Positions 18,675-26,329 of a DNA stretch of 44,847 bases are shown piece by piece (position 1 is the first letter of the stretch; every line of letters starts with the position of its first letter). This DNA comes from Acidilobaceae archaeon. GTDB taxonomy: Archaea; Thermoproteota; Thermoprotei_A; Sulfolobales; Acidilobaceae. The stretch lies in NCBI GenBank assembly GCA_026985435.1, contig JALSQL010000049.1, positions 1-44,847 of the forward strand, in the 5' to 3' direction. The notes beneath the pieces are model-generated. The model searched no databases, was not told where the DNA came from, and was given only the letters and a program-made list of their open reading frames with translations. The position numbers and the translations under genes are program-made.

Positions 18675-19387
18675 TTCCCTACACCCCTCACAACCTTCTC
18701 CTCCTCGATAAGCTTCCTTATCCTCGCCGTTAGGCCACTCGTGAAGGCCTCCCTCTCGATAGTTTTAATCGCTAGGATCACTATCGCCTCCACCTCCGGG
18801 TTCGGGCACTTAACGTGCACCCTACCGTTGACGGCGGCGAATATCTCGCACCCCGTCTCGCTTGAGAGCACCTCTAGCATGCTACCCTTCCTACCTATGA
18901 CCCTCGGTATCCTAGCCGGGGCTATCTCCACTATCTTCCCCTCAACAATCTTACCGAGGCCCTCCCCCTGAACGGTTAGGAGCGGGTTCCTGGTCCTATC
19001 GAAAGCTAGAACCTTGGCTTTAATGTCGTCTCCCGCCGAGAGGTACCTCCCAGGCTCGTCCGTCGCCGGGTTGAACGGCCTCCCGAGGAAGTCCTGCAGG
19101 TTGAGCACCGCCATGTAGGGCGAGTTTATGTCGACGAACCAGTTAGTCACGCCAACACTGTGCACCATCCCTATCACTATGTCGCCCGGCTTCGGTATGT
19201 AGATGCTCTCAAGCGGCACGAAGACCTTCTTGCCGCCCCTATCGTCGACGAAGCCCGGCACGGCAGCCCTCTTCACGCCTCTATCATCGACGTAGATGTA
19301 GGGCGCCCTGGCCTCCACGTCCTCGCCGACGGGGTCCCCGGGGAGGACTAGAGTCCTCGAGGAGCCCCCGCTAGACGTCTGGCCCAC
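18671..19387 (-). CDS. rrp4: Exosome cap subunit Rrp4 (S1 and KH domains)
   Basis: 238 residues. N-terminal beta domain with [12 protein letters not shown]1 domain ([31 protein letters not shown]), and KH-type domain with [24 protein letters not shown]. Sits on the Rrp41/42 ring and selects RNA. Starts GTG two bases after the SBDS stop. Confidence 0.95.
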   Translation of the reverse strand: MGQTSSGGSSRTLVLPGDPVGEDVEARAPYIYVDDRGVKRAAVPGFVDDRGGKKVFVPLESIYIPKPGDIVIGMVHSVGVTNWFVDINSPYMAVLNLQDFLGRPFNPATDEPGRYLSAGDDIKAKVLAFDRTRNPLLTVQGEGLGKIVEGKIVEIAPARIPRVIGRKGSMLEVLSSETGCEIFAAVNGRVHVKCPNPEVEAIVILAIKTIEREAFTSGLTARIRKLIEEEKVVRGVGK

Positions 19388-19389
19388 AG

Positions 19390-20091
19390 CTACTTCACCA
19401 CCCTAACGCTAACCTGCGCCTGGCCCCGGGTGAGCTTCTGGATCGTGTTAACCACGTCAACCTGTGCACCCGCCGGTATCTCCAGCTCCACGATCAGGGA
19501 GCCGTCGTGCCCCCAGTCGGCCTTCTTTACCTCGCCCAGGCGGGCCAGCTCCCTATATATCCTCCCAGAGAACTGTGGGGGTATGCGGGCGTGAACGACA
19601 GCCCTCGCCAGCTTTATCGGCATCACCCGCGCCAGCCTGCGGACTATCTCGACCGCCTGCGCCTCGGCAGGCTTGTATAGGTCCACGCCGATCCTAAGCT
19701 CCTCCATCGCGGCCTCTATCCTCGACTCCGGTATCGGCTTCCCAGTCTTCGGGTCCACAGCGTTCCTCGCTATGTACGCTATTATCTTCCTCTTCTTCGC
19801 CTCCAGCATCTTCCTCCTCTGCTCCTCGGTGAGCTGTATCTCGCCCTCCCTCAATATCCTCTCGGCGACCCGCCTGGGGTCGTCGGTCCCGAATGCCCTC
19901 CTCACCGCCTCCGGGCTGGCCTTCAGGCCCTTCCTAACGTCGCGGTATATAGTGTCGGTCCAGAGCACGTCGTCGAGGTCTACCTTCTCCCCCTCCTTGA
20001 ACTTGAAGGCGTGCTCCGGCCTGACCAGGATCTCGAACCTCTGCCCCCTGACCTCTAGCCATGCAACTACGTAATCGTGCCTGCGGCTCAA
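19390..20091 (-). CDS. SBDS-family ribosome maturation protein
   Basis: About 233 residues in three domains: N-terminal FYSH (VVAWLEVRGQRFEILVRPEHAFKF), a three-helix middle (EEQRRKMLEAKKRKIIAYIARNAVDPKTGKPIPESRIEAAM), and a ferredoxin-like C-terminus (MPIKLARAVVHARIPPQFSGRIY). Helps release the anti-association factor aIF6 from new large subunits, by family. I prefer TTG 20091 as start, with GAGGGTG five bases upstream; GTG 20106 would lie almost on the predicted transcription start. Confidence 0.93.
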   Translation of the reverse strand: MSRRHDYVVAWLEVRGQRFEILVRPEHAFKFKEGEKVDLDDVLWTDTIYRDVRKGLKASPEAVRRAFGTDDPRRVAERILREGEIQLTEEQRRKMLEAKKRKIIAYIARNAVDPKTGKPIPESRIEAAMEELRIGVDLYKPAEAQAVEIVRRLARVMPIKLARAVVHARIPPQFSGRIYRELARLGEVKKADWGHDGSLIVELEIPAGAQVDVVNTIQKLTRGQAQVSVRVVK

Positions 20092-20130
20092 ACCGCGCAC
20101 CCTCACCCGGGCGGGGGCGGGGCTGGAGGC

Positions 20131-20138
20131 ATAAAATC
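20131..20138 (-). promoter_or_regulatory. TATA box before SBDS
   Basis: Minus strand GATTTTAT, overlapping the psmA stop codon, 40-47 bases before the preferred SBDS start. It suggests that the exosome part of the superoperon can be transcribed apart from psmA. Confidence 0.45.
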
Positions 20139-20905
20139 TAGCCCAGGCTGGGGGCTACCCTGTCTACTACCTCCTTAACCTCGTCTGGGCTGAGCTTCCG
20201 GAAGAGGGGCCTCTCGGCCTCTATCACCGCTATCTCCATGAGGTTCCCGGCCTCCTGTAGGACCTCCTCCTTCTTCTCTTTCGTCACTGCGAAGCGCGCC
20301 CTCAGTATCGCCTCGGCTACCAGGTCTAGGGCCTCCTCCAGATTCATGTCCCTCCTGTACTTCTTCTCGAAGACGCCCATCACCGCCTCCTCGCCCATCC
20401 CCACCGCCACGGCGTAGAATCCGAAGTACTGGCCGCCGGGCTCCGTCCTGAACAGCCTGGTCTTCCCGTCCTCAACGCCTCCTATTATTAGGGAGACCCC
20501 GAAGGGCCTCACTCCCCCATGCTGTGTGTAGGCCTGCTTCAGGTCAGCCACAGCCCTCACAATGTACTCTATTCCCGCGGCCTCGCCGTAGACCAGCCTG
20601 TGCCTTATGGCGGCGAGCCTTATGTAGTCTATGAGCACCCTGCCGTCGCCGCCTATGCCGGCGAACGTCGCACCTATGTGGTCGTCTATCTTGTATATCT
20701 TCTCCATCTCCTCGAGGTCTAGCAGCCTCGAGAACCTCCTCTTCTCAGCTGCGAGCACCACGAAGGAGTCCGTGCGGAGCCCTAGGCTGGTCCACCCCTG
20801 GCGGACGGCCTCGCTCGCGTAGAGCACCTGGTATAGCCTACCCTCGGGGGAGAACATCGTTATTGCCCTGTCATACGCCGCCGCCGTCGGCCCCGGGAAC
20901 GACAC
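20138..20905 (-). CDS. psmA: Proteasome subunit alpha
   Basis: 255 residues. The alpha-type N-terminal helix and YDR motif are clear: AYDRAITMFSPEGRLYQVLYASEAV. GADGR-like GIGGDGRVLIDYIRLAAIRHR and normal length follow. Forms the gate and outer rings of the 20S core; beta subunits are elsewhere. GTG start. Promoter is the bidirectional TATA box at 20946-20952. First gene of the leftward exosome superoperon. Confidence 0.95.
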   Translation of the reverse strand: MSFPGPTAAAYDRAITMFSPEGRLYQVLYASEAVRQGWTSLGLRTDSFVVLAAEKRRFSRLLDLEEMEKIYKIDDHIGATFAGIGGDGRVLIDYIRLAAIRHRLVYGEAAGIEYIVRAVADLKQAYTQHGGVRPFGVSLIIGGVEDGKTRLFRTEPGGQYFGFYAVAVGMGEEAVMGVFEKKYRRDMNLEEALDLVAEAILRARFAVTKEKKEEVLQEAGNLMEIAVIEAERPLFRKLSPDEVKEVVDRVAPSLG

Positions 20906-20945
20906 GGCTCAAGCGCACCCTGCGGGCGCGCTGGCCGCCTTGCGG

Positions 20946-20952
20946 TTTATAT
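20946..20952. promoter_or_regulatory. Bidirectional TATA box: psmA leftward, sRNA/pop5 rightward
   Basis: TTTATAT on the plus strand, ATATAAA on the minus strand. Leftward it is about 43 bases before the psmA GTG; rightward it is about 30 bases before the 5' terminal stem of the first C/D sRNA. It is the only AT-rich element in the 243-base divergent region, so it probably serves both directions. Confidence 0.6.
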
Positions 20953-20980
20953 CTCGTGGCCCCTAACAGCTGGCTCCCCC

Positions 20981-21045
20981 GGGTGCCGGTGAGGGGGAGA
21001 CCGACCACTGAGCGGTGACGTAATCTTCTCTCAGCCGAGGCACCC
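20981..21045 (+). ncRNA. Candidate C/D box guide sRNA 1
   Basis: Seen in sequence: 7-bp terminal stem GGGTGCC (20981) / GGCACCC (21039); C-like box GTGAGGG 20989-20995; 12-base guide; D' box CTGA 21008-21011; 3-base gap; C' box GTGACGT 21015-21021; 13-base guide; D-like box CCGA 21035-21038. A T-run follows at 21047. C and D depart from the consensus, so this copy is weaker than the next. Complement of the D' guide matches, from memory, the 23S segment UCGGUCUC just after E. coli A2602, and the fifth-base rule would point to C2606. Confidence 0.6.
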
Positions 21046-21072
21046 GTTTTAGCCCCAGCAGGCCCCGCCCAG

Positions 21073-21132
21073 CACGGGGATGATGACGCCGTCCCAGATG
21101 GACCGGTGACCGTATCACGACGGACTGACCCA
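21073..21132 (+). ncRNA. Candidate C/D box guide sRNA 2
   Basis: Seen: perfect C box ATGATGA 21080-21086; 12-base guide; D' TGGA 21099-21102; 3-base gap; C' GTGACCG 21106-21112; 12-base guide; perfect D box CTGA 21125-21128; short GGGG/CCC closing stem. The symmetric 12-4-3-7-12 spacing is that of archaeal C/D sRNAs. The D' guide pairs with the 23S P-loop CUGGGGCGG (recalled from E. coli), and the fifth-base rule selects G2251, a nucleotide methylated in bacteria. The D guide pairs with CGUCGUGA at 2591-2598, selecting U2593. Confidence 0.78.
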
Positions 21133-21148
21133 GCGGGGGTGCAGCGGC

Positions 21149-21634
21149 TTGGCCCAGTGCACGCTCGCCATAACCCTGACTACGGCGGTCGCAGCCCTGG
21201 CCGGCGGGCTGGCGGGCTACTACGCCGCCAGCCGCTCCACGAGGGGCCTAAGGGCTGCCGTGAGGGCCCTCCTAGCTGGCGCCGCTAGGGAGCGCGACGT
21301 GGCCAGGGCCGCGAGGAGGCTCTCCTCGAGGCCCCGCAGGAGGTACCTCGTATTCGAGGTAATCCCCGGCGGCGTTGGGGAGAATGAGCTTAGGCGCTCG
21401 CTGGAGGAGGCCGCCAGGAGGCTGGCCGGGGAGGCGGGCCTGGCCCTCTCCGCTCTAACCCTCGTGGAGTACAGCGAGTCCACCTCGCGCGGCATCATAC
21501 GGTTCCGCCACGAGTACAAGGCGCTGGCCCTGGCCGTGCTTGGGCTCGTCAGGGAGGTCAACGGCTCCCGGGTGGTGCTGGTGCCCCTGGCGACTACGGG
21601 CAGCCTTCGGAGGGCTAGGAGGCTCCTCTCCTAG
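21149..21634 (+). CDS. rnp2: RNase P protein Pop5 (Rnp2) with hydrophobic N-terminal extension
   Basis: 161 residues as the open frame from TTG 21149. The Pop5/Rpp14 domain begins near residue 68: RYLVFEVIPGG, then TLVEYSESTSRGIIRFRHEYKALALAVLGLV, ending PLATTGSLRRARR (the usual SGTIRALRR block). Cofactor of RNase P in tRNA 5' maturation, partner of Rpp30. Residues 5-26 form a membrane-like segment followed by basic residues, unusual for this family. An internal GTG at 21299 preceded by AGGGAG would give a normal 111-residue protein, so the extension may not be translated. Its stop lies 4 bases from the opposed GTPase stop. Confidence 0.82.
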   Translation: MAQCTLAITLTTAVAALAGGLAGYYAASRSTRGLRAAVRALLAGAARERDVARAARRLSSRPRRRYLVFEVIPGGVGENELRRSLEEAARRLAGEAGLALSALTLVEYSESTSRGIIRFRHEYKALALAVLGLVREVNGSRVVLVPLATTGSLRRARRLLS

Positions 21635-21638
21635 GCGG

Positions 21639-22871
21639 CTACCTCCTACCGCGGGCCGCCACTATCTTTATCACGTCATCGTCACGTAGGACGTAAGACT
21701 CGCCCACCCTCTGCTTGGTTACGGCGTTCACAGCGTAGAGGAAGGTCTCCCCGAGGTCCGTGTGGATCATGTACGCCAGCTGCCTCGCCGTTGTGCCGCG
21801 CGGCACGAGCAGCACGTCCGGCAGCACTCTGCCCTGCTTGTCGGTGAACTTGTTGGGGTCGTCGACCGGGTAGACCGCTATCATATCCAGCACCTCGAGG
21901 ACCGCCTTGTTTATCGCCTGCTGCACGCCTGTGGAGCCCCACTTGGCCAGCACCCTCTCCCGTATCGCGTCGAGGACCGCCCTAGCCCTCCTATCCAGCC
22001 TGGACTCGTCTACCACCTCGAAATCGGGGTCCCCCGGCTTGTAGCGTATAACACCAGCCCTCGCAGCCCTCCTCAGCGCTAGCTCCGCCGCGGCGCTCGC
22101 CGGCACGACGGGGTGCTCGGGGAAGGCCTCCACGAGCCTCCTGTAGCCCTCCTCAGCCCCGGGGAGGTCTATCTTGTTCGCAACGATAACCACCGGCTTC
22201 GATGCCCTCCTCAGCTCCACTGTGAACCTCTTCAACTCGCCCGGGCTCCAGGCCGAGAGGGGCTTGTCGGTCAGGCCCGACGCTTCGAGGGCCCTTATCA
22301 CGTGGGCCTTCCTTACCCCCAGGCCCGACATCCTCTCAGCGATCGCCCCCGGCACGTCCACCACGCCGCCCGTGTCTACCTGCTTGGTGAACCTGCTCCA
22401 GTCCTTCGAGATTATCCCGTACATCCACTCGTCTACCTCCTCCAGCATCTGCCTAACCTCCTCCACGGGGTCGTAGGTCCCCGGCGCTACGGGGGTCCCC
22501 TCCGGGTCCGTCGAGCCGCTGGCGTCGACCACTAGGAGCAGCACGTCAGCCTTCCTCAGGTCGTCTAGGAACTTGTTACCCAGCCCCCGGCCCCGGTGGG
22601 CCCCCGGGACGAGGCCGGCGACGTCCATCATCCTCACTGGTATCATGCGGTCGCCCTCTAGGCACAGGCTGTTCGAGGCGTCGCACCTGGGCAGCCCCAG
22701 CTTCACGTGGACGCACCTCTTCCTAACGTAGCCCACCCCCACGTTGGGCTCTATCGTGGTGAACGGCCTGTTCTCTATCGCCACGCTAAGCTCGGTGGCG
22801 GCGGCGAAGAAGGTCGACTTCCCCACGTTAGTCTTGCCGACTACCCCCACCAGGACCCGGCTCGCCTCCAA
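21639..22871 (-). CDS. YchF/Obg-family GTPase with TGS domain
   Basis: 410 residues. G1 GKTNVGKST (12-20), G3 [28 protein letters not shown]4 ANKIDLP, and a C-terminal TGS-like domain (residues about 325-405: [51 protein letters not shown]). Unlike YchF, which has NxxE and binds ATP, the G4 motif is the GTP-specific NKxD. Probably ribosome-associated; precise role unknown. TTG start with GGTGAGG before it; divergent from eL15 with a shared TATA region. Confidence 0.85.
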   Translation of the reverse strand: MEASRVLVGVVGKTNVGKSTFFAAATELSVAIENRPFTTIEPNVGVGYVRKRCVHVKLGLPRCDASNSLCLEGDRMIPVRMMDVAGLVPGAHRGRGLGNKFLDDLRKADVLLLVVDASGSTDPEGTPVAPGTYDPVEEVRQMLEEVDEWMYGIISKDWSRFTKQVDTGGVVDVPGAIAERMSGLGVRKAHVIRALEASGLTDKPLSAWSPGELKRFTVELRRASKPVVIVANKIDLPGAEEGYRRLVEAFPEHPVVPASAAAELALRRAARAGVIRYKPGDPDFEVVDESRLDRRARAVLDAIRERVLAKWGSTGVQQAINKAVLEVLDMIAVYPVDDPNKFTDKQGRVLPDVLLVPRGTTARQLAYMIHTDLGETFLYAVNAVTKQRVGESYVLRDDDVIKIVAARGRR

Positions 22872-22902
22872 AGCCTCACCCCCAGCGGCTGGGGCGGCAA
22901 TG

Positions 22903-22909
22903 ATTAATA
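22903..22909. promoter_or_regulatory. Shared TATA box: GTPase leftward, eL15 rightward
   Basis: ATTAATA is a near-palindromic AT run in a GC-rich 97-base divergent gap. It lies about 36 bases before the GTPase TTG and about 63 bases before the eL15 ATG, so it can serve both. Confidence 0.5.
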
Positions 22910-22968
22910 CCCTAGCGCCGCGCTGGGCTCGCGCTGGGTGTAACGTCTACAGGGAGGGTGCACCGGGG

Positions 22969-23646
22969 ATGGCCAAGAGCGTCTACCACTACATAGCACT
23001 CCAGTGGAAGAGGCCCTATGACGGGGATCACGGGGCCCTGATGAAGGAGCGCCTGGTGGAGTGGCGCAGGCAGCCGGCTATAGTTAGGGTTGAGAGGCCC
23101 ACCCGACTCGACAGGGCTAGGGAGCTGGGCTACAAGGCCAAGCAGGGCGTGGTGGTTGTCAGGGTTAGGGTTAGGAAGGGTGGCCGTAGGAAGCCAAGGC
23201 CCAACAAGGGCAGGCGGCCCAAGCGCATGGGTGTCTACGGCTTCGCGCCCGCCAAGGGCCTCCAGGTGATGGCCGAGGAGAGGGCGCAGAGGAAGTACCC
23301 CAACCTCGTAGTCCTCGGGAGCTACTATGTTGGCGAGGACGGCCTCTACAAGTGGTACGAGGTCATAATGGTTGACCCCCACCACCCCGCCATCCAGAGC
23401 GACCCCGAGCTCCGCTGGGTCGCCAGCGGCAAGCACAAGTGCCGCCCCTGCCGCGGCCTAACGCCGGCCGGCAGGAGGGCCAGGGGCCTCCGGGCTACGC
23501 GCGGCCTGAGGGGGACGCACAAGCACAAGTGGAAGAAGAAGGCCAAGGAGAGGAGGCTGAGGAAGCGCCACGAGGCCAGCAGGGGCGCCAGGTTCATAGC
23601 GCCCGACGAGCTCCGGAAGAAGTATCACAGGGGAGACCTGACCTAG
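22969..23646 (+). CDS. rpl15e: Ribosomal protein eL15
   Basis: 225 residues, highly basic. [50 protein letters not shown] and [24 protein letters not shown] are typical of archaeal L15e. A longer frame to 22744 only reads through the GTPase start. GGAGGGTG lies 9 bases before the ATG. Heads a rightward group with the COG1325 gene and Rpp30. Confidence 0.95.
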   Translation: MAKSVYHYIALQWKRPYDGDHGALMKERLVEWRRQPAIVRVERPTRLDRARELGYKAKQGVVVVRVRVRKGGRRKPRPNKGRRPKRMGVYGFAPAKGLQVMAEERAQRKYPNLVVLGSYYVGEDGLYKWYEVIMVDPHHPAIQSDPELRWVASGKHKCRPCRGLTPAGRRARGLRATRGLRGTHKHKWKKKAKERRLRKRHEASRGARFIAPDELRKKYHRGDLT

Positions 23647-23720
23647 CATCGGCTCCTCCCTCCCACCGTGGCCCCCTCTAGGGTCGCCGGGGGCCCAGCA
23701 CTCCGGGGGGTGCGGCCGTC

Positions 23721-24167
23721 TTGCCTATCCGCGAGCTGCGGGCTCAGGTGTTTGTGCATGCCACCGAGGAGCGCGAGCGGGTAGTTAAAGCCCTGATGGA
23801 GCTCTTCCCCGAGGATCTCCGGGGCCAGCTGGAGGTTGAGGAGGAGCTGTTGGAGGGGCACTACGGCAACCCCATCGTCAAGATAGTCGCCAGGATCCGG
23901 GGGGAGGCCGCCGAGAGGGTGTTCCAGTACATACTGTCCAGGCTCTCGGATATCGACAGGGGTGCCCTGGCCGGGACGCTCGACGACAGGGTCGACCGGG
24001 AGGGCACGCTCTACTTCAGGGTTAGCAAGCAGGAGGCCTTCCTGGGGCGTCTAACCATCTACGAGGCCGACGATGTTATACGTGTCACCGTGCACTTCCA
24101 CGGGCGGCGCCGCGATGCTATGCGCGACTACGAGGCCAGGCTTAGGCCCAGCGGTGGGGGCGGTTGA
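23721..24167 (+). CDS. RNA-binding protein, COG1325 (DUF54) family
   Basis: 148 residues. Pattern AQVFVHATEERERVVKALMELFP, GHYGNPIVKIVARI, DDRVDREGTLYFRVSKQEAFLGRL, DDVIRVTVHF fits the archaeal family often listed as a predicted exosome-associated subunit because of its neighbours. TTG start after GGGGGGTG. Its TGA stop overlaps the TTG start of Rpp30. Function not shown by sequence. Confidence 0.8.
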   Translation: MPIRELRAQVFVHATEERERVVKALMELFPEDLRGQLEVEEELLEGHYGNPIVKIVARIRGEAAERVFQYILSRLSDIDRGALAGTLDDRVDREGTLYFRVSKQEAFLGRLTIYEADDVIRVTVHFHGRRRDAMRDYEARLRPSGGGG

Positions 24168-24826
24168 GCGGCGGCTACGTCGACCTGAGCGTCACCCCCC
24201 GCGGTGTGGGCGACCTTAAGGCGATAGCCAGCACGGCCCGGCGGATGGGCTACACGGTCCTGGGCGCCCCCACTGGGGTGGCGGGGGCTCCCACCTGCGT
24301 CGACGGCGTGCTCGTGGTTCCACGGTACGTCGTCAGGGCTTCCACGCGGAGGGAGGCGGCCAGGGGCCTCGCCTCGGCGCCCCGCGGCGCCCTGGTCGTG
24401 GTCGAGGCCGAGTCGCAGGACGTGGCGCGCTACGCGGCCGTGAACAAGAGGGTCGACGTGCTGCGGCTACCCTATAGGATGCTCCGCCTGGTGGATAGGA
24501 GCACCGCCAGGCTCTTCCGGGAGAGGGGGTGGGGCCTCGTCGAGGTTAGCCTCAGGCCTATAACGGAGGGTCGCCTGGGTCTCCTGGCTAGGCTCTTCAC
24601 CGCCCTCAGGCGGGCCGAGGCCTACTCCGTACCCCTGGCGCTTGTGAGTGACGCCGACGGCCCCCTGGGGCTATGGCACCCCTACAGCCTGGCTGGCCTC
24701 GCATCGCTCTCCGGGCTCCCCATCGAGAGGGGCCTCGCCCTAGCCTCCACCGCGCCCCGCAGAGCCCTGGCTAGGCGCAGGCTTGGGCCAGGCTGCCCCG
24801 CAGGGCGGGCTGGCGGTAGCGCCTAG
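24164..24826 (+). CDS. rnp3: RNase P protein Rpp30 (Rnp3)
   Basis: 220 residues, TIM-barrel-like RNase P subunit 3 that pairs with Pop5. Seen: YVDLSVTPRG at the start, VDVLRLPYRMLRLVDRSTARLFRERGWGLVEVSLRPI in the middle, then VPLALVSDADGPLGLWHPYSLAGLASLSGLP. TTG start inside the TTGA overlap with the COG1325 gene. The last 29 codons, Gly/Arg/Ala rich, overlap the opposed radical SAM gene by 87 bases. Confidence 0.85.
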   Translation: MSGGYVDLSVTPRGVGDLKAIASTARRMGYTVLGAPTGVAGAPTCVDGVLVVPRYVVRASTRREAARGLASAPRGALVVVEAESQDVARYAAVNKRVDVLRLPYRMLRLVDRSTARLFRERGWGLVEVSLRPITEGRLGLLARLFTALRRAEAYSVPLALVSDADGPLGLWHPYSLAGLASLSGLPIERGLALASTAPRRALARRRLGPGCPAGRAGGSA

Positions 24827-26329
24827 GAAGGCCTGGAGCTCCCTCCTCAGGAGGTCGACGCTAGCCCCGGGGTGCCTGACGAGCCCGTGCCACGGGGGGT
24901 CCTCGTCGACTGGCAGGGGGCCCGCCATCGCCTCCAGGTCTAGGCCCACCTCGCGCGCCGCCCTCCTCAGGGCCCCGAGGCCCCCACCGTAGATGCCCCA
25001 GAGGACTACCAGATCCCCGGCGGGCTCCCCTCCCCTGCCGACAGCAGCCTGGGCGTGCGCGTAGCGGGGGTCGTATGTTTCAACCTCAACCCCTAGCCTG
25101 GCGAGCCTGCGCCTTAGGAGCCTGTGCCTAGCCCTAACCTCGCCGACCCCGGGGGCCCCCAGCCACTGCAGCGGCGTCGAGGGCTTCGGCACGAAGGGGT
25201 TGGCGGAGACTCTAACCCGCCCGCCCCTAGCCCGGGCCTCGGCTGCCACCTGCTCGACCAGGCCCAGCGTGGCCTCCAGGTCCTCCTCGCCCTCGCCGGG
25301 GAGGGGCGTTATCAGGTAGAGCTTCACGGTCCTAATGCCGACGTCGAGGGCTGCCGCCGCCACCCGGGCGACGAGCCCCGGCTCGATGGCCTTGTTGATG
25401 GCCGCCCCGAGCCTGCAGCTGCCAGTCTCGGGGGCTATTGTGAGCGTGCGCTGGCCGCCCTCGGCTATGAGGCGTATACGCCGGGGGGTGAGGGTCTCAA
25501 CGCGGAGGCTCGGCACGCTCGCCTCGACCCCCAGCGTCTCCACGGCGTGGGCCAGGGCCTTCTCGGCCCACGGGTTGTCGAAGAAGGATAGGCTGTAGAA
25601 GGCAACCTTCCCCAACCCGTTGGCTTCAACCCCCTCCTCCATGAGCTCCCTCATCCTCTGAAGGCTCCTATGCCTCATCGGCCTGAATATGAAGCCCTCC
25701 ATGCAGAACCTGCAGCCGCGCCCGCACCCCCTGCTCGCCTCCAGCGGGTACGCCCTGCCCCAGACGGGCTCGACGCCGCGGGGCATGGTTATGCTCGTGG
25801 GGTACCACGAGCGGTCCAGGCTCTTGGCGTAGACGCGCTCCACTGGGAGCGGGGAGCGCCCGGGCACCAGCAGTCCGGCGCTGGCCAGCCTCGACAGCCT
25901 GGAGTCCCTCGAGGGCGCCTCGAGGGCGTGGAGGATATGGTCCAGGACGGGCTCGGCCTCGCCGGGGAGCACGGCGTCGGCGAAGCCCAGCGAGGGCAGG
26001 GGGTTAGCAGTGGGCACCGGCCCCCCAGCTATCACCACCGGCCCGCCGCGCCTCGCCCGCGAGCTGGGCTCCACGCCCCCCTCGACCAGGGCCCTCACCG
26101 CGTAGGGCAGGCTTAGCTCGTAGGAGACGCTCACGAGCAGGGCGTCGAGCCTGGCGGGCGCTGGCGCGCCGCGGGGGTACGCCTCCAGCCCCCCGTCCTC
26201 GAGGAAGTACCCGTACACCTCCGCGCCCGACTCCCTGAGGTAGCCCCCTATCAGGTGGTAGGCGACGCCCGAGAGGGCTACCCTCATGGGCGCCGGGTAG
26301 ACTATGCCGACCCTCACGCGCCCTGGCAT
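24740..26329 (-). CDS. Radical SAM protein, B12-binding-like N-terminal domain
   Basis: 529 residues. Residues 1-150 resemble a cobalamin-binding Rossmann region (VSVSYELSLPYAVRAL, VIAGGPVPTANPLPSLGFADAVLPGEAEPVL). The [4Fe-4S]/SAM motif is C202-x3-C206-x2-C209 (RGCGRGCRFCMEG), followed by FYSLSFFDNPWAEK and LTIAPETGSCRLGAAIN, typical of the COG1032 YgiQ/UPF0313-like group. Substrate unknown. It overlaps the end of the nucleotidyltransferase gene by 16 bases. Its last ~30 codons, low-complexity, overlap Rpp30 on the other strand. Confidence 0.8.
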   Translation of the reverse strand: MPGRVRVGIVYPAPMRVALSGVAYHLIGGYLRESGAEVYGYFLEDGGLEAYPRGAPAPARLDALLVSVSYELSLPYAVRALVEGGVEPSSRARRGGPVVIAGGPVPTANPLPSLGFADAVLPGEAEPVLDHILHALEAPSRDSRLSRLASAGLLVPGRSPLPVERVYAKSLDRSWYPTSITMPRGVEPVWGRAYPLEASRGCGRGCRFCMEGFIFRPMRHRSLQRMRELMEEGVEANGLGKVAFYSLSFFDNPWAEKALAHAVETLGVEASVPSLRVETLTPRRIRLIAEGGQRTLTIAPETGSCRLGAAINKAIEPGLVARVAAAALDVGIRTVKLYLITPLPGEGEEDLEATLGLVEQVAAEARARGGRVRVSANPFVPKPSTPLQWLGAPGVGEVRARHRLLRRRLARLGVEVETYDPRYAHAQAAVGRGGEPAGDLVVLWGIYGGGLGALRRAAREVGLDLEAMAGPLPVDEDPPWHGLVRHPGASVDLLRRELQAFLGATASPPCGAAWPKPAPSQGSAGRGGG

